From Rhizophagus irregularis (taxonomy: Eukaryota; Glomeromycota; Glomeromycetes; Glomerales; Glomeraceae): DNA of 64,000 nt. Below the pieces are notes generated by a model that saw nothing but the letters and a program-made list of their open reading frames with translations, was not told where the DNA came from and did no database searches. The first letter of the stretch is position 1. Each line of letters starts with the position of its first letter. The stretch lies in NCBI RefSeq assembly GCF_026210795.1, contig NC_089452.1, positions 2,418,001 through 2,482,000 on the forward strand. The letters run 5' to 3'. Made by a program: the position numbers and the translations under genes. Of the stretch, positions 53,101 through 63,905 are shown piece by piece.

Positions 53101-55728
53101 ACCAGCAGCATCCGTTCCTTGGTTAAACATAAGGCCAATTTTTCGCGAGTGCTCCCTGATTCTATTTTATTTTTATCTCAAGGCTTGGGATTGATTAATT
53201 TATTTTTCCACCAATCACAATCACATTTAACTAATTTGTTTTTATTAGCTAATTCTTCTTCTTTTTTTATGAAAAGTTTATTTTTATATAGACTACGTTT
53301 AATCCAATTTTCCTTTTTAATTCCCATTTCTCCATTGTTAGTTAAAGATTGGACTTTATGGTCTAAACTCCTTGCTTTTAAACAGGACTATATCGCTTGC
53401 ACTATTGCTCTCCTGACCACCACTCCTTTTATGTTGTCGCGTTCTCGAATTTCAACCTCGTCTGACCTCACCGTGCCTGATGGTCACACGCCTTTATTTG
53501 AAGTGATGACCCCAAAAATTTTTATTTCTTACTTCCGACGTCTAAGAAGTTTGCATCTCTATTACCTATCTCAATTCATCACACCTCAAGGAACCCATAT
53601 GATCACTTGGAAGGTTTATTTATCCGGTCTATCAAGTAGAAAAGGCCATCGTGTCCTTCCGCATAAATGGTTTAATGACATTCATCAATGCGTCACCATC
53701 CCAAGTTCCAATTCTCTGCTCTTGGATCAGTTTTCTTCTGATGCTACCCCTTCTAATATTGACTTGGTCCCAGCCTTCGGTTCCTCTAGAAAATCCATGA
53801 AATGGATCGTGACTTTGGACGATGATGGCTCTCCTCTATTTGGAAAACAACTTAGCAAACAACAATATTCTTGCAAGATTGTCCACTGGATCTCTGATTG
53901 TGCGACTCGACCTAATGATGTCATTACGCTCACTCCCTGTCCTGGTTGTTCTAAACACGTACCGGTTACCCACACTAAAAGCAATCCAACAGATGTTACT
54001 CCTTTATGTATCATCCCAAAGCTTTCTCCTCTTAGATCTCTAATTCTCCCAACAACGCAGGAACGTATTAGACATGACACCACCGCTATTACTTCTCCTT
54101 TTACTTGGGCGGACCTTGACGAGTCTGTAAGATCCTATTATGGCCGGTTGGACATCCATCCTGATTTTTCACAAGAAGTTGTGATTACCCTCCCTTCTCC
54201 TTCTCCTCCTCCCTCCTTGGGTTCGGCTGCCCCTCTTGCTTTTGCTGTCTCACCGTTAGCGACTCCTCCTGATAACCATTATTGTTTTTATACCGATGGC
54301 TCTTTAATTAACCTTGGCACTCCTGATGTTTCTATGGGTTGGTCTTGGATTCAAGTCCTTGATGGCGCTGGCTTTTTTCAATCTATCGCTGCTCACGCTC
54401 ATGGAATTATTCATAATTGGCCTTCTTCTACAAGAGCTGAAATTGCCGCTATACACGCTGCTCTTACAGTCACTCCTCCTTCTTCAACGGTCACTATTCA
54501 TACTGACTCTCAATCTGCCATAGATGGTCTTCGTCTATGTGCTACCTTTTCTTATTCCAATAGTAGGCTTTATTACAAGACCACCAATTTTGAACTTTGG
54601 GCTATTATTGAACGTCTCATTTCCTCCAAATCTTTGTCTGTCACGGCTGTTAAAGTGAAAGGCCACTCTGGTAATTTCTACAATGACTACGCGGACTCTC
54701 TGGCCAACTCTGCACATACTTCTTCTTCAGCAATTCTTCTTTCTAATCTGGATCAAGTATCTCCTCACGAATTCTTATTAAAATATGATGATATTTTATG
54801 CGAATCTAACCCACGACGCCTATTCAAGCAATATTCGCAAATGCTATGGATGCATAGATTAACGCGTTTATCGCATTTCAATTTTACCATTGCTTTATCT
54901 TCTACCTTAGATTTCGTAATTGATTGGGATCTTACTTGGTTCTTGTTAAATTCTGATCCTCAGCATGATGCCTCTTTTACTCGTGCTCATGCTTCCTCTT
55001 ATCGCACCTTCAAATTCAAACTCTTTTTGGAAGACTTGCCCACCTTGGAACATCTTAAAAGAATTCACCCAGATTTGTATATCGACATCTTATCGTGTCG
55101 TTCATGCCTCGACTCCAAGGAAGATTTCATGCACTTGTTTATGTGCAAATGTAGACGAATCACTATGGAACAGATTCTCCTCTCCTACCAACAACATTTT
55201 ATTAACAAACTTCAAGAAGCTGGTGATCTCGTTAAGAAAGATCCCTCTTTAATTATTAACAAATTTAAATCTCTTCCTTGTTGGTCCTTTTCTTCTTCAA
55301 ATTGGACTTCATATAGCCTTGTCCGTGGCTGCCTTCCAAAATCCTTTGTCAAGTTTTTTGAAGAACTTTCTATTCCACGTAATTCTGCGATGAAGGTTAT
55401 CTCTGCTATCCACAATCACTTTATCCAAAAGATTAGAAAACGAATTTGGCTACCGCGCTCTTATGATAAATCTAAATGGGAAGACGCGATGAATATTACT
55501 CAAAAACTTAAACTTTCTCGGCCTTCTAATTTGCCAAAGTCCACGTACTTACCGTTCTCAACTTTACCTCCTCCGACCCTTTCCGATGCCGCACGTGACT
55601 CCGACGTTGATTATTTAAAGAACTCGATGAAATATGGTTTGCCTTGGTTTAATCACTATTCGGGTTTTATGGGTCGTCTAACGGTGCAACTTACTAACAG
55701 CTTTAGCAGGGTGGTGTGTCGATTTTAA
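50107..55728 (+). CDS. LINE ORF2: endonuclease-RT-RNase H polyprotein
   Basis: 1873 residues without interruption. AP-type endonuclease at ~40-300 (FNVNGLR, VDTHLS, CGDFNMHLD, SDHNPV). RT at ~620-900 (DKAPGPSMITYEML, PIPKPHEWKC, RPITLLEVIRK, LSQDISKAFDSV, IDQGEVISPLLW, FMDDSTLIS with Asp849-Asp850). RNase H at ~1390-1520 (FYTDGSL with Asp1397, RAEIAAIHAAL, HTDSQSAIDG, KGHSGNFYNDYAD). A CRSC..HLFMC zinc-type cluster lies at ~1664-1680. It nicks target DNA and copies the LINE RNA there. This is the only intact ORF2 in the window, while its own ORF1 is destroyed; mobilisation would need ORF1 in trans (copy 3 or 1). Confidence 0.93.
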   Translation: MSDNFNYDTFVRNPPNPEDTYNFSEHESLFSSLNSSPIPNSFNISSFNVNGLRHNSQVKIEQISNFFNLKHISFGGIVDTHLSPKQIHYLSKRLPNYTVFSSDIDKIKHVNSTGGVSLFIEKSLASHVQDFVSHSSRILSVDLYFKGNIKLRIFVIYIPPFSDSKLRSETIDLLLQLLVQTKQQNFHHAICGDFNMHLDTYYPIYFNRPSVASQRAHRLLYHLLSHGYEETIPVNASDSLGTFHRDDQITRIDYVWSCPMLKSFALTSYIFDAQDTCFSDHNPVITYFDDSLLSASIKVARAKQLRRRTRRIFKFDSVTSQQWDFFSTQTDSLCDVPPSTFSTWHINQQCEYLHSHIVKAANASLPSVTVGNQYTPTMPKDLEALTQHYRFLSRLLHSIRLLRKYPSTYYNRYERIWSIHFDRLQKILHLYKKVIPSPPILPTSLSTCRQDNFKFLLDSLKIISSALHGLLLLKEKDFQDSSIRAKLDDRDNNFETDISSFIDSALSRTRRRITLDHVFVDHPTQPKLLTDPHDIDDIVIDHFQNSVPIKSSPPDNISALPEKWFSAYHPMDDVDSSIYDSLLDPPTLEEWLSTVSSMPNDKAPGPSMITYEMLKHLGSNTSALVLILVQSCFCTADIPNLWRQAMVFPIPKPHEWKCQLKNTRPITLLEVIRKSLVKLLYNRLASTLASNEVLKGGNFAGLPGGSCRDPIVVLESIIHDAHVNKSPLWILSQDISKAFDSVDLKMLRFALERIKLPASATKFILSLFMKRSNRVFTAHGTTPSYRVRIGIDQGEVISPLLWVIYIDPLLTVLKNEMIDPYTLHAPSLFTPLAETSSDGLRINNLVFMDDSTLISSSKSGMESMLSITEEFYQINNTSANHNKYVLITNSLPSTSAPSPSPVVFDLQLSGLNKVPSISIVPISMNSSFRFLGVWFNVAGSRDFVKKQVARECNSFAAIVRPAKLSAKQVVYLHNTVLIPKLDYRMQVTHLSESECALATSSIRSLVKHKANFSRVLPDSILFLSQGLGLINLFFHQSQSHLTNLFLLANSSSFFMKSLFLYRLRLIQFSFLIPISPLLVKDWTLWSKLLAFKQDYIACTIALLTTTPFMLSRSRISTSSDLTVPDGHTPLFEVMTPKIFISYFRRLRSLHLYYLSQFITPQGTHMITWKVYLSGLSSRKGHRVLPHKWFNDIHQCVTIPSSNSLLLDQFSSDATPSNIDLVPAFGSSRKSMKWIVTLDDDGSPLFGKQLSKQQYSCKIVHWISDCATRPNDVITLTPCPGCSKHVPVTHTKSNPTDVTPLCIIPKLSPLRSLILPTTQERIRHDTTAITSPFTWADLDESVRSYYGRLDIHPDFSQEVVITLPSPSPPPSLGSAAPLAFAVSPLATPPDNHYCFYTDGSLINLGTPDVSMGWSWIQVLDGAGFFQSIAAHAHGIIHNWPSSTRAEIAAIHAALTVTPPSSTVTIHTDSQSAIDGLRLCATFSYSNSRLYYKTTNFELWAIIERLISSKSLSVTAVKVKGHSGNFYNDYADSLANSAHTSSSAILLSNLDQVSPHEFLLKYDDILCESNPRRLFKQYSQMLWMHRLTRLSHFNFTIALSSTLDFVIDWDLTWFLLNSDPQHDASFTRAHASSYRTFKFKLFLEDLPTLEHLKRIHPDLYIDILSCRSCLDSKEDFMHLFMCKCRRITMEQILLSYQQHFINKLQEAGDLVKKDPSLIINKFKSLPCWSFSSSNWTSYSLVRGCLPKSFVKFFEELSIPRNSAMKVISAIHNHFIQKIRKRIWLPRSYDKSKWEDAMNITQKLKLSRPSNLPKSTYLPFSTLPPPTLSDAARDSDVDYLKNSMKYGLPWFNHYSGFMGRLTVQLTNSFSRVVCRF

Positions 55729-55993
55729 TAATGGGCGCATTGTTCGTTGGTTTGTTTGCATAGTTGCCTCTTCTTAGGTTGGAATATATCTAGGCGGGGG
55801 ATCAAGATAGTTTTAGTGTTATGCGATTTTTCCTTTTTGAATTATTTTATAGCTTTATTACTATTTTGGAGACTATATAGTTTTGTTTTTAGTTAATTTT
55901 ATTTTTCCTTTTTGTACTTTGAAAATTTTATTTTATTTTTGTAAGTTCGTTAAATAAATTTAATAAAGATAAAGGCTACTATGCCATGTTTGC
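55729..55993 (+). other. LINE 3' UTR and junction to the next copy
   Basis: No gene. The segment with TAGGCGGGGGATCA (55791-55804) is repeated after copy 3 (63969-63982). Several AATAAA-like words occur near 55953-55970. LINE copy 3 leader sequence starts at CTTGACAAGG (55994). Confidence 0.8.
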
Positions 55994-56114
55994 CTTGACA
56001 AGGACTGATGAAGGACTGATACCGCTGATCTATTGACCAAAAATTTTCGGAAAGAAAATTTATATATCTTCGTACTAACAACTCTTATATTTTACCCAAC
56101 TCATACCTTCTAAC

Positions 56115-58238
56115 ATGTCTAGAAACCTTGCTAGAAGAGGTGGCGGCAGTTATAATCCTAATAGTAATAAAGCTGCTCGTCAAGAAAAGAAAAATAATAA
56201 AAAACAACTCTCTGATAACTCTGGCTCTGATAGTGATAGCACTACCCAAAAACGTTCCCGCATTATCACTGATAACACCATGGATGAAGATTTCGTTGCC
56301 GACGCGCCAGCTAACGATGGTTTAGTTGGTTCAACTTCGACCGCTATTCCTCAACAAAATAATTCCCGCAGCACTTCTCAAGAAAATACTCAAGCTTCTA
56401 CCCCGAATAATTCTGCTGCGCCTACTGCGCCTGGCCAAGACGCGTTCTCTGGAGCTAACGCGTCTATTCATGCACCTCGAAACAAAGAAAATAACCCATC
56501 CCTTAACGCGTCCCCTAATATGGACGTAAATGATGGTACATCGCCCGATCAGGCTGTCGATCCCTCCCCCACCATTACCATTAATTGTCAAGATTTCCTG
56601 GCTGCGGCTGCGCCCAACTCCGCCCCCCAAACTCTTGAAAAACTTAAAACTAATAAGGCAATCATTGATGCCGTGAACAACTTATTTTTAGAAACATATG
56701 AATCATATACCGGTCGGGCTTGTATGACTGGTTCAGGGGACGCTAAACGTCTCATCATTCACTTCCATACTGCGGAGGCTCGTGACTTGTGTGTTGGCAG
56801 TACACACTCCGAATTTCCGGACCTACAATTCCACCTGTACGATCCCAAACAGCTCCGATCTGATGAAGACCTCCGTGCAATTCAAGTTACGGATATACCG
56901 TTCTTCATTACTAAACCCCAACTGCAATCCTATTTCAAGAAATTCGGCAATTTGCTATCCCTTCATCTCTATTCACGGAAAGGTGCCAAAATGCAGCAAG
57001 CCCGCATCGTTTATGATCATGCCGATGCCATCGCCCGTTTTACCACCCAATGGGCTGTTTATTGTTTCTCCACTTGTTTACGTGTTACTCCATGTCACTA
57101 TTCAGTAGACCAAAAAGCTGCTCATCGTGAATTTGTTGCCGTCCTCTCTGGACTCCCAGCCAACACTAAAGATATCCATCTCGCTCCGTTAGTTAAAGAA
57201 CATGGAGCTAAAGCTATCAACATTCCTCTTTCTCTGAACTCCTATAAGCCTAAACCATGGGCTAATGTTACTTTTAATTCACAAGCGACAATGGATGCCG
57301 CTATGGAACAAACGATTGGATTCCAAGGTCGTACTCTTCGGTGGGGTACTTCCAACGATTCAAAAGCCCTCTGCCATAGATGCGGTAAACTCGGTTGTGC
57401 TCCTACCTCCTGCCCGCTCAACCAACGCCGCGGACGTTCACGTACACGTGACCCTGTTGCTGCTCTCAAAGAACGTTTCAATATTGGCCAACGACCTGCT
57501 CAACCAAGAACTCCACGAAATAATTCTAGGTCTCGCTCTCGATCTAAGTCTCGCGAACGTTCTGCCTCTGCTCAACGTTACAACTCCAACCCTAATGGCC
57601 CCAATAATAATACTAATACCAATAACAATACTAACCCCTCCTCCTCTGATTCAACTAACTCCTCCTCAACTGCTCATGGACGTACACCTTCCAAGGATCG
57701 GAAAGGCAAAAATCGATCTGTTTCTTTTTCGTCTAATGCTCGCGCTCCACTTCCGGACCCGACTTCTCCTAATGCTCTTGAGGCTGCCCTTAAGATTCTT
57801 GATGTTTTAAAGAATCTTCAACAAGATGTTGCTCGTGTGGAATCTCGCATTTCAAATCTTGAACTCAATAATCAACGGCTATCTGCTATTGAAGCCCATT
57901 TAGGCATCAATCCTCCCTCCGCTCCTGTTATCAATTCTGAACCTGATCGGATGGAAGAAGACCCTCCTGAAACCACTGGCACCTTAATCCCACATCCTAA
58001 CGCTCCCTTATCTTCTGGTGCAAAGAATCCCTTTTCCCCCAAATCTACACCCATTAATGATCCGCGCTCAACTCTTACATCCACTTTTACCCCTTCCCCG
58101 CAAGACGAATTGAACTCGGTTATTCAAGATCAAAAAGCGATTAAAGATACTTTACAATCGCTCACTGGTTCCATTCAAGGTTTTATTGCTTCTCTTGGTG
58201 GTTCTCCCTCCGATCGAGCTTCAGCTCCTTCACAATAA
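56115..58238 (+). CDS. LINE ORF1 protein (copy 3)
   Basis: 707 residues, full length, same architecture as in copy 1: low-complexity N-terminus, two RRM-like regions, the CX2CX4CX4C knuckle, Arg/Ser segment and C-terminal coiled coil. Differences are scattered substitutions and changes in the poly-Asn region (~495-510), as expected for diverged members of one family. It could supply ORF1 for the intact ORF2 of copy 2. Confidence 0.88.
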   Translation: MSRNLARRGGGSYNPNSNKAARQEKKNNKKQLSDNSGSDSDSTTQKRSRIITDNTMDEDFVADAPANDGLVGSTSTAIPQQNNSRSTSQENTQASTPNNSAAPTAPGQDAFSGANASIHAPRNKENNPSLNASPNMDVNDGTSPDQAVDPSPTITINCQDFLAAAAPNSAPQTLEKLKTNKAIIDAVNNLFLETYESYTGRACMTGSGDAKRLIIHFHTAEARDLCVGSTHSEFPDLQFHLYDPKQLRSDEDLRAIQVTDIPFFITKPQLQSYFKKFGNLLSLHLYSRKGAKMQQARIVYDHADAIARFTTQWAVYCFSTCLRVTPCHYSVDQKAAHREFVAVLSGLPANTKDIHLAPLVKEHGAKAINIPLSLNSYKPKPWANVTFNSQATMDAAMEQTIGFQGRTLRWGTSNDSKALCHRCGKLGCAPTSCPLNQRRGRSRTRDPVAALKERFNIGQRPAQPRTPRNNSRSRSRSKSRERSASAQRYNSNPNGPNNNTNTNNNTNPSSSDSTNSSSTAHGRTPSKDRKGKNRSVSFSSNARAPLPDPTSPNALEAALKILDVLKNLQQDVARVESRISNLELNNQRLSAIEAHLGINPPSAPVINSEPDRMEEDPPETTGTLIPHPNAPLSSGAKNPFSPKSTPINDPRSTLTSTFTPSPQDELNSVIQDQKAIKDTLQSLTGSIQGFIASLGGSPSDRASAPSQ

Positions 58239-58284
58239 CTGACTTCTCAACTCCTTCCCCGTTCTTTATTATCACTGTGTTCTA

Positions 58285-61200
58285 ATGTCAGACAACTTTA
58301 ATTATGATACATTTGTTCGTAACCCATCTAACTTTGTAGATACTTATAATTTTTCAGAACATGAATCTTTATTTACTACTTTAAATTCTTCTCCTATTCC
58401 TAATTCGTTTAATATTTCATCCTTTAATGTTAATGGTCTTCGCCAAAATAGTCAAGTCAAAATTGAACAAATTTCAAACTTTTTCAATCTCAAACATATT
58501 TCCTTTGGTGGTATCGTAGATACCCATCTATCCCCTAAACAAATTCATTATTTATCTAAACGCCTTCCTAATTATACTGTCTTTTCCTCTGACATAGATA
58601 AAATTAAACATGTCAATTCTACTGGTGGCGTTTCACTTTTTATTGAAAAATCTCTTGCTTCTCATGTACAAGATTTTGTTTCACATTCTTCACGCATTTT
58701 GTCTGTTGACCTTTATTTTAAAGGCAACGTTAAATTGCGTATTTTTGTCATATATATCCCCCCCTTTTCCGATTCTAAATTAAGATCTGAAACTATTGAT
58801 CTTCTTTTACAATTATTAGTGCAAACTAAACAACAAAATTTTCATCACGCCATTTGTGGCGATTTTAATATGCACTTAGATACTTTTTACCCTATTTATT
58901 TTAACCGCCCTTCTGTTGCTTCTCATCGAGCTCATCGTCTGTTATATCATCTTTTATCTCATGGTTATGAAGAGACCATTCCTGTTAATGCTTCTGATTC
59001 CCTAGGCACCTTCCACCGTGATGATCAGATTACTCGCATAGACTATGTTTGGTCCTGCCCGATGCTTAAGAGCTTTGCTCTCACTTCCTACATTTTCGAT
59101 GCTCAAGATACCTGCTCCTCTGACCATAATCCTGTCATCATGTATTTTGATGACTCACTCTTATCAGCATCTATCAAGGTTGCTCGTGCCAAACAACTTC
59201 GACGTCGAACTCGCCGCATATTTAAATTTGATTCAGTCACTACTCAACAATGGGAATCTTTTTCTACTCAAACTGATTCTTTATGCGATGTTCCTCCTTT
59301 GACCTTCTCAACATGGCACATCAACCAACAATGCGAATATTTACATTCTCGCATAGTAAATGCTGCTAATGCCTCTCTCCCTTCTATTACGGTTGGTAAT
59401 CATTATACTCCTACGGTGCCTAAAGATTTGGAAGCCTTAACTCAACATTACCGTTTCCTCAGCCGTCTTCTGCATTCGATACGCTTGTTGCGAAAATATC
59501 CTTCCACTTATTATAGTCGATGTGAACATATTTGGTCCACTCATTTTGTTCGACTCCAAAAAATTCTTCATCTTTACAAGAAGGTTATTCCTTCTCCTCC
59601 TATTTTACCTACTTCTTTATCCTCATGTAGGCAAGATGATTTTAAATTTTTATTAGAATCTTTAAAGACTATTTCCAGTGCTCTCCATGGCCTCTTTCTT
59701 CTTAAAGAAAAAGATTTTCAAGATTCTTCCATTCGTGCTAAATTGGATGATAGGGATAACAATTTTGAAACTGACATCTCTTCGTTTATTGATTCTGCTC
59801 TTTCACGAACAAGACGTCGTATTACTCTGGATCGTGTCTTTGTTGACCACCCTACACAACCAAAACTTTTGACGGATCCACACGATATTGATGACGCCGT
59901 TATTAACCATTTCCAGAACTCTGTTCCTATTAAATCATCTCCTCCGGCTCATATTTCAGCTCTTCCTGAAAGATGGTCCTCTGCCTATCGTCCCATAGAT
60001 GAAGTGGATTCTTCTATTTACAATTCTCTATTGGATCCTCCTACCCTTGATGAATGGTTGTCTACGGTGTCTTCTATGCCCAATGACAAGGCTCCTGGTC
60101 CCTCTATGATTACTTATAAGATGCTTAAGCATCTGGGTTCCAATACCTCTGCTTTGGTTCTGATCCTGGTACAATCATGCCTTTGTACTGCTGATATTTC
60201 TGATTTATGGCGTCAAGCTATGGTTTTCCCTATCCCTAAACCTCACGAATGGAAATGTCAACTTAAGAATACAAGACCCATTACTCTACTCGAAGTAATT
60301 AGAAAATCTTTGGTCAAGCTCTTTTATAATCGTCTCGCTTCCATTTTGGCTTCAAATGAAGTGCTCAAAGGAGGAAACTTCGCCGGTCTCCCTGGTGGTT
60401 CTTGTCGCGACCCTATTGTCCTCCTAGAATCTATTATCCATGATGCTCATGTTAACAAATCGCCGCTTTGGATCCTTTCACAAGATATTTCAAAAGCTTT
60501 CGACTCAGTTGATCTCAAGATGTTGCGTTTTGCTCTAGAACGCATTAAACTTCCTGCTTCTGCTACTAAGTTTATTTTATCCCTTTTCATGAAACGCTCT
60601 AATCGCGTCTTTACTGCTCATGGAACTACACCTCCTTACCGTGTTCATATTGGTATAGATCAAGGCGAAGTTATCTCTCCTTTACTTTGGGTTATATATA
60701 TAGACCCTTTATTAGCTGTTCTTAAGAATGAAATGATTGATCCATATACACTTCATGCTCCTTCTTTATCTAATCCTTGGCTGAGACACATCCGGATGGA
60801 TTACGCATCAACAACTTGGTCTTTATGGATGATTCTACTTTAATTTCATCATCTAAATCTGGAATGGAATCGATGCTTTCTATTACGGAAGAATTTTATC
60901 AGATTAATAATACTTCCGCTAATCATAACAAATACGTTTTGATTACTAATTCTTTGCCTTCCACTTTAGCTCCTTCGCCTTCTCCAGTCGTGTTTGACTT
61001 GCAATTATCTGAACTGAATAAAGTTCCTTCCATTTCTATTGTGCCTATCTCCATGAATAGCTCTTTTCGCTTCCTGGGCGTCTGGTTCAACGTCGCTGGA
61101 TCTCGCGATTTTGTTAAAAAGCAAGTTGCTCGTGAATGCAACTCTTTCGCGGCTATCGTTCGCCCTGCCAAATTATCTGCAAAACAAGTTGTTTACCTGC

Positions 61201-63905
61201 ACAACACCGTCCTTATTCCGAAGCTGGAATATCATATGCAAGTCACTCACCTCTCCGAGTCTGAATGTGCTTTGGCAACCAGCAGCATCCGTTCCTTGGT
61301 TAAACATAAGGCCAATTTTTCGCGAGTGCTCCCTGATTCTATTTTGTTTTTATCTCAAGGCTTGGGATTGATTAATTTATTTTTCCACCAATCACAATCA
61401 CATTTAACTAATTTGTTTTTATTAGCTAATTCTTCTTCTTTTTTTATGAAAAGTTTATTTTTATATAGACTACGTTTAATTCAATTTTCTTTTTTAATTC
61501 CCATTTCTCCATTGTTAGTTAAAGATTGGACTTTATGGTCTAAACTTCTTGCTTTTAAACAGGATTATATCGCTTGCACTATTGCTCTCCTGACCACCAC
61601 TCCTTTTCAGTTGTCGCGTTCTTGAATTTCAACCTTGTCTGACCTCACCGTGCCTGATGGTCGCACGCCTTTATTTGAAGTGATGACTCCAAAAATTTTT
61701 ATTTCTTACTTCCGACGTCTAAGAAGTTTGCAACTTTATTACCTATCTCAATTCATCACACCTCAAGGAACCCATATGATCACTTGGAATGTTTATTTAT
61801 CCGGTCTATCAAGTAGAAAAGGCCATCGTGTCCTCCCGCATAAATGGTTTAATGACATTCATCAATGCGTCACCATCCCAAATTCCAATTCTCTGCTCTT
61901 GGATCAGTTTTCTTCTGATGCTACCCCTTCTAATATTGACTTGGTTCCAGCCTTTGGTTCCTCTAGAAAATCCATGAAATGGATCGTGACTTTGGACGAT
62001 GACGGCTCTCCTCTATTTGGAAAACAACTTAGCAAACAACAATATTCTTGCAAGATTGTCCACTGGACCTCTGATTGTGTGACTCGACCTAATGATGTTA
62101 TCACGCTCACTCCCTGTCCTGGTTGTTCTAAACACGTACCGGTTACCCATACTAAAAGCAATCCAACAGATGTTACTCCTTTATGTATCATCCCAAAGCT
62201 TTCTCCTCTTAGATCTCTAATTCTCCCAACAACGCAGGAACGTATTAGACATGACACCACCGCTATTACTTCTCCTTTTACTTGGGCGGACCTTGACGAG
62301 TCTGTAAGATCCTATTATGGTCGGTTGGACATCCATCCTGATTTTTCACAAGAAGTTGTGGTTACTCTCCCTTCTCCTTCTCCTCCTCCCTCTTTGGGTT
62401 CGGCTGCTCCTCTTGCTTTTGCTGCCTCACCGTTAGCGACTCCTCCTGATAACCATTATTGTTTTTATACCGATGGCTCTTTAATTAACCTTGGCACTCC
62501 TGATGTTTCTATGGGTTGGTCTTGGATTCAAGTCCTTGATGGCGCTGGTTTTTTTCAATCTATCGCTGCTCACGCTCATGGAATTATTCACAATTGGCCT
62601 TCTTCTACAAGAGCTGAAATCGCCACTATACACGCTGCTCTTACAGTCACTCCTCCTTCTTCAACGGTCACTATTCATACTGACTCTCAATCTGCCATAG
62701 ATGGTCTTCGTCTATGTGCTACCTTTTCTTATTCCAATAGTAGGATTTATTACAAGACCACCAATTTTGAACTTTGGGCTATTATTGAACGTCTCATCTC
62801 CTCCAAATCTTTATCTGTCACGGCTGTTAAAGTGAAAGGTCACTCTGGTAATTTTTATAATGACTACGCGGACTCTCTGGCCAACTCTGCGCATACTTCT
62901 TCTTCAGCAATTCTTCTTTCTAATCTGGATCAAGTATCTCCTCACGATTTCTTATTAAAATATGATGATATTTTATGCGAATCTAACCCACGACGCCTAT
63001 TCAAGCAATATTCGCAAATGCTATGGATGCATAGATTAACGCGTCTATCACGTTTTAACTTTACCATTGCTATATCTTCTATCTCAGATTTCGTGATTGA
63101 TTGGGATCTTACTTGGTTCTCGCTAAATTCCGAACCACAGCATGATGCCTCTTTTACTCGTGCTCATGCTTCCTCTCATCGCACCTTTAAATTCAAACTC
63201 TTTTTGGAAGATTTGCCTACCTTGGAACATCTTAAAAGAATTCGCCCGGACTTGTATATCGACATTCTATCATGTCGTTCATGCCTCGACTCCAAAGAAG
63301 ATTTCATGCACTTGTTTATGTGCAAATGTAGACGAATCGCTATGGAACAGATTCTCCTCTCCTACCAACAACATTTTATTAACAAACTTCAAGAAGCTGG
63401 TAATCTCGTTATGAAAGATCCCTCTCTAATTATTAACAAATTCAAATCTCTTCCTTGCTGGTCCTTTTCCTCTTCAAATTGGACTTCATATAGTCTTGTC
63501 CGTGGCTGCCTTCCAAAATCCTTTGTCGAATTTTTTGAAGAACTCTCTATTCCGCGTAACTCTGTGATGAAGGTTATCTCTGCTATCCACAATCACTTTA
63601 TCCAAAAGATTAGAAAACGAATTTGGCTACCGCGCTCTTATGATAAATCTAAATGGGAAGACGCGATGAATATTACTCAAAAACTTAAACTTTCTCGGCC
63701 TTCTAATTTACCAAAGTCCACGTACTTATCTTTCTCAACTTTACCTCCTCCGACCCTTTCCGACGCCGCACGTGACTCCGACGTTGATTATTTAAAGAAC
63801 TCGATGAAATATGGTTTGCCTTGGTTTAATCACTATTCGGGTTTTATGGGTCGTCTAACGGTGCAACTTACTAACAGCTTTAGCAGGGTGGTGTGTCGAT
63901 TTTAA
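58285..63905 (+). pseudogene. LINE ORF2 (copy 3), broken by frameshift and nonsense
   Basis: Homologous to 50107-55728 throughout. The frame is lost near 60776, where AATCCTTGG replaces ACTCCTTTGG (one T missing), just before the RT FMDD box; the open frame stops at 60841-60843. A second segment (60777-61625) ends at TGA (61623-61625), where copy 2 has CGA, a C-to-T change. A third open segment (61635-63905) carries RNase H and the zinc cluster. Endonuclease and the first RT motifs remain readable. No active ORF2 protein is expected. Confidence 0.92.

Larger units (their letters stand above)
48894..55993 (+). mobile_element. LINE copy 2, 3' part
   Basis: Continues the ORF1 fragment of 24082-24231 after transposon B, then has complete ORF2 and a 3' UTR. 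Its end at about 55993 abuts the leader of copy 3 with no other DNA between. No poly-A tail is present; the end is an A/T-rich AATAAATTTAATAAAG.. stretch. Confidence 0.85.
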
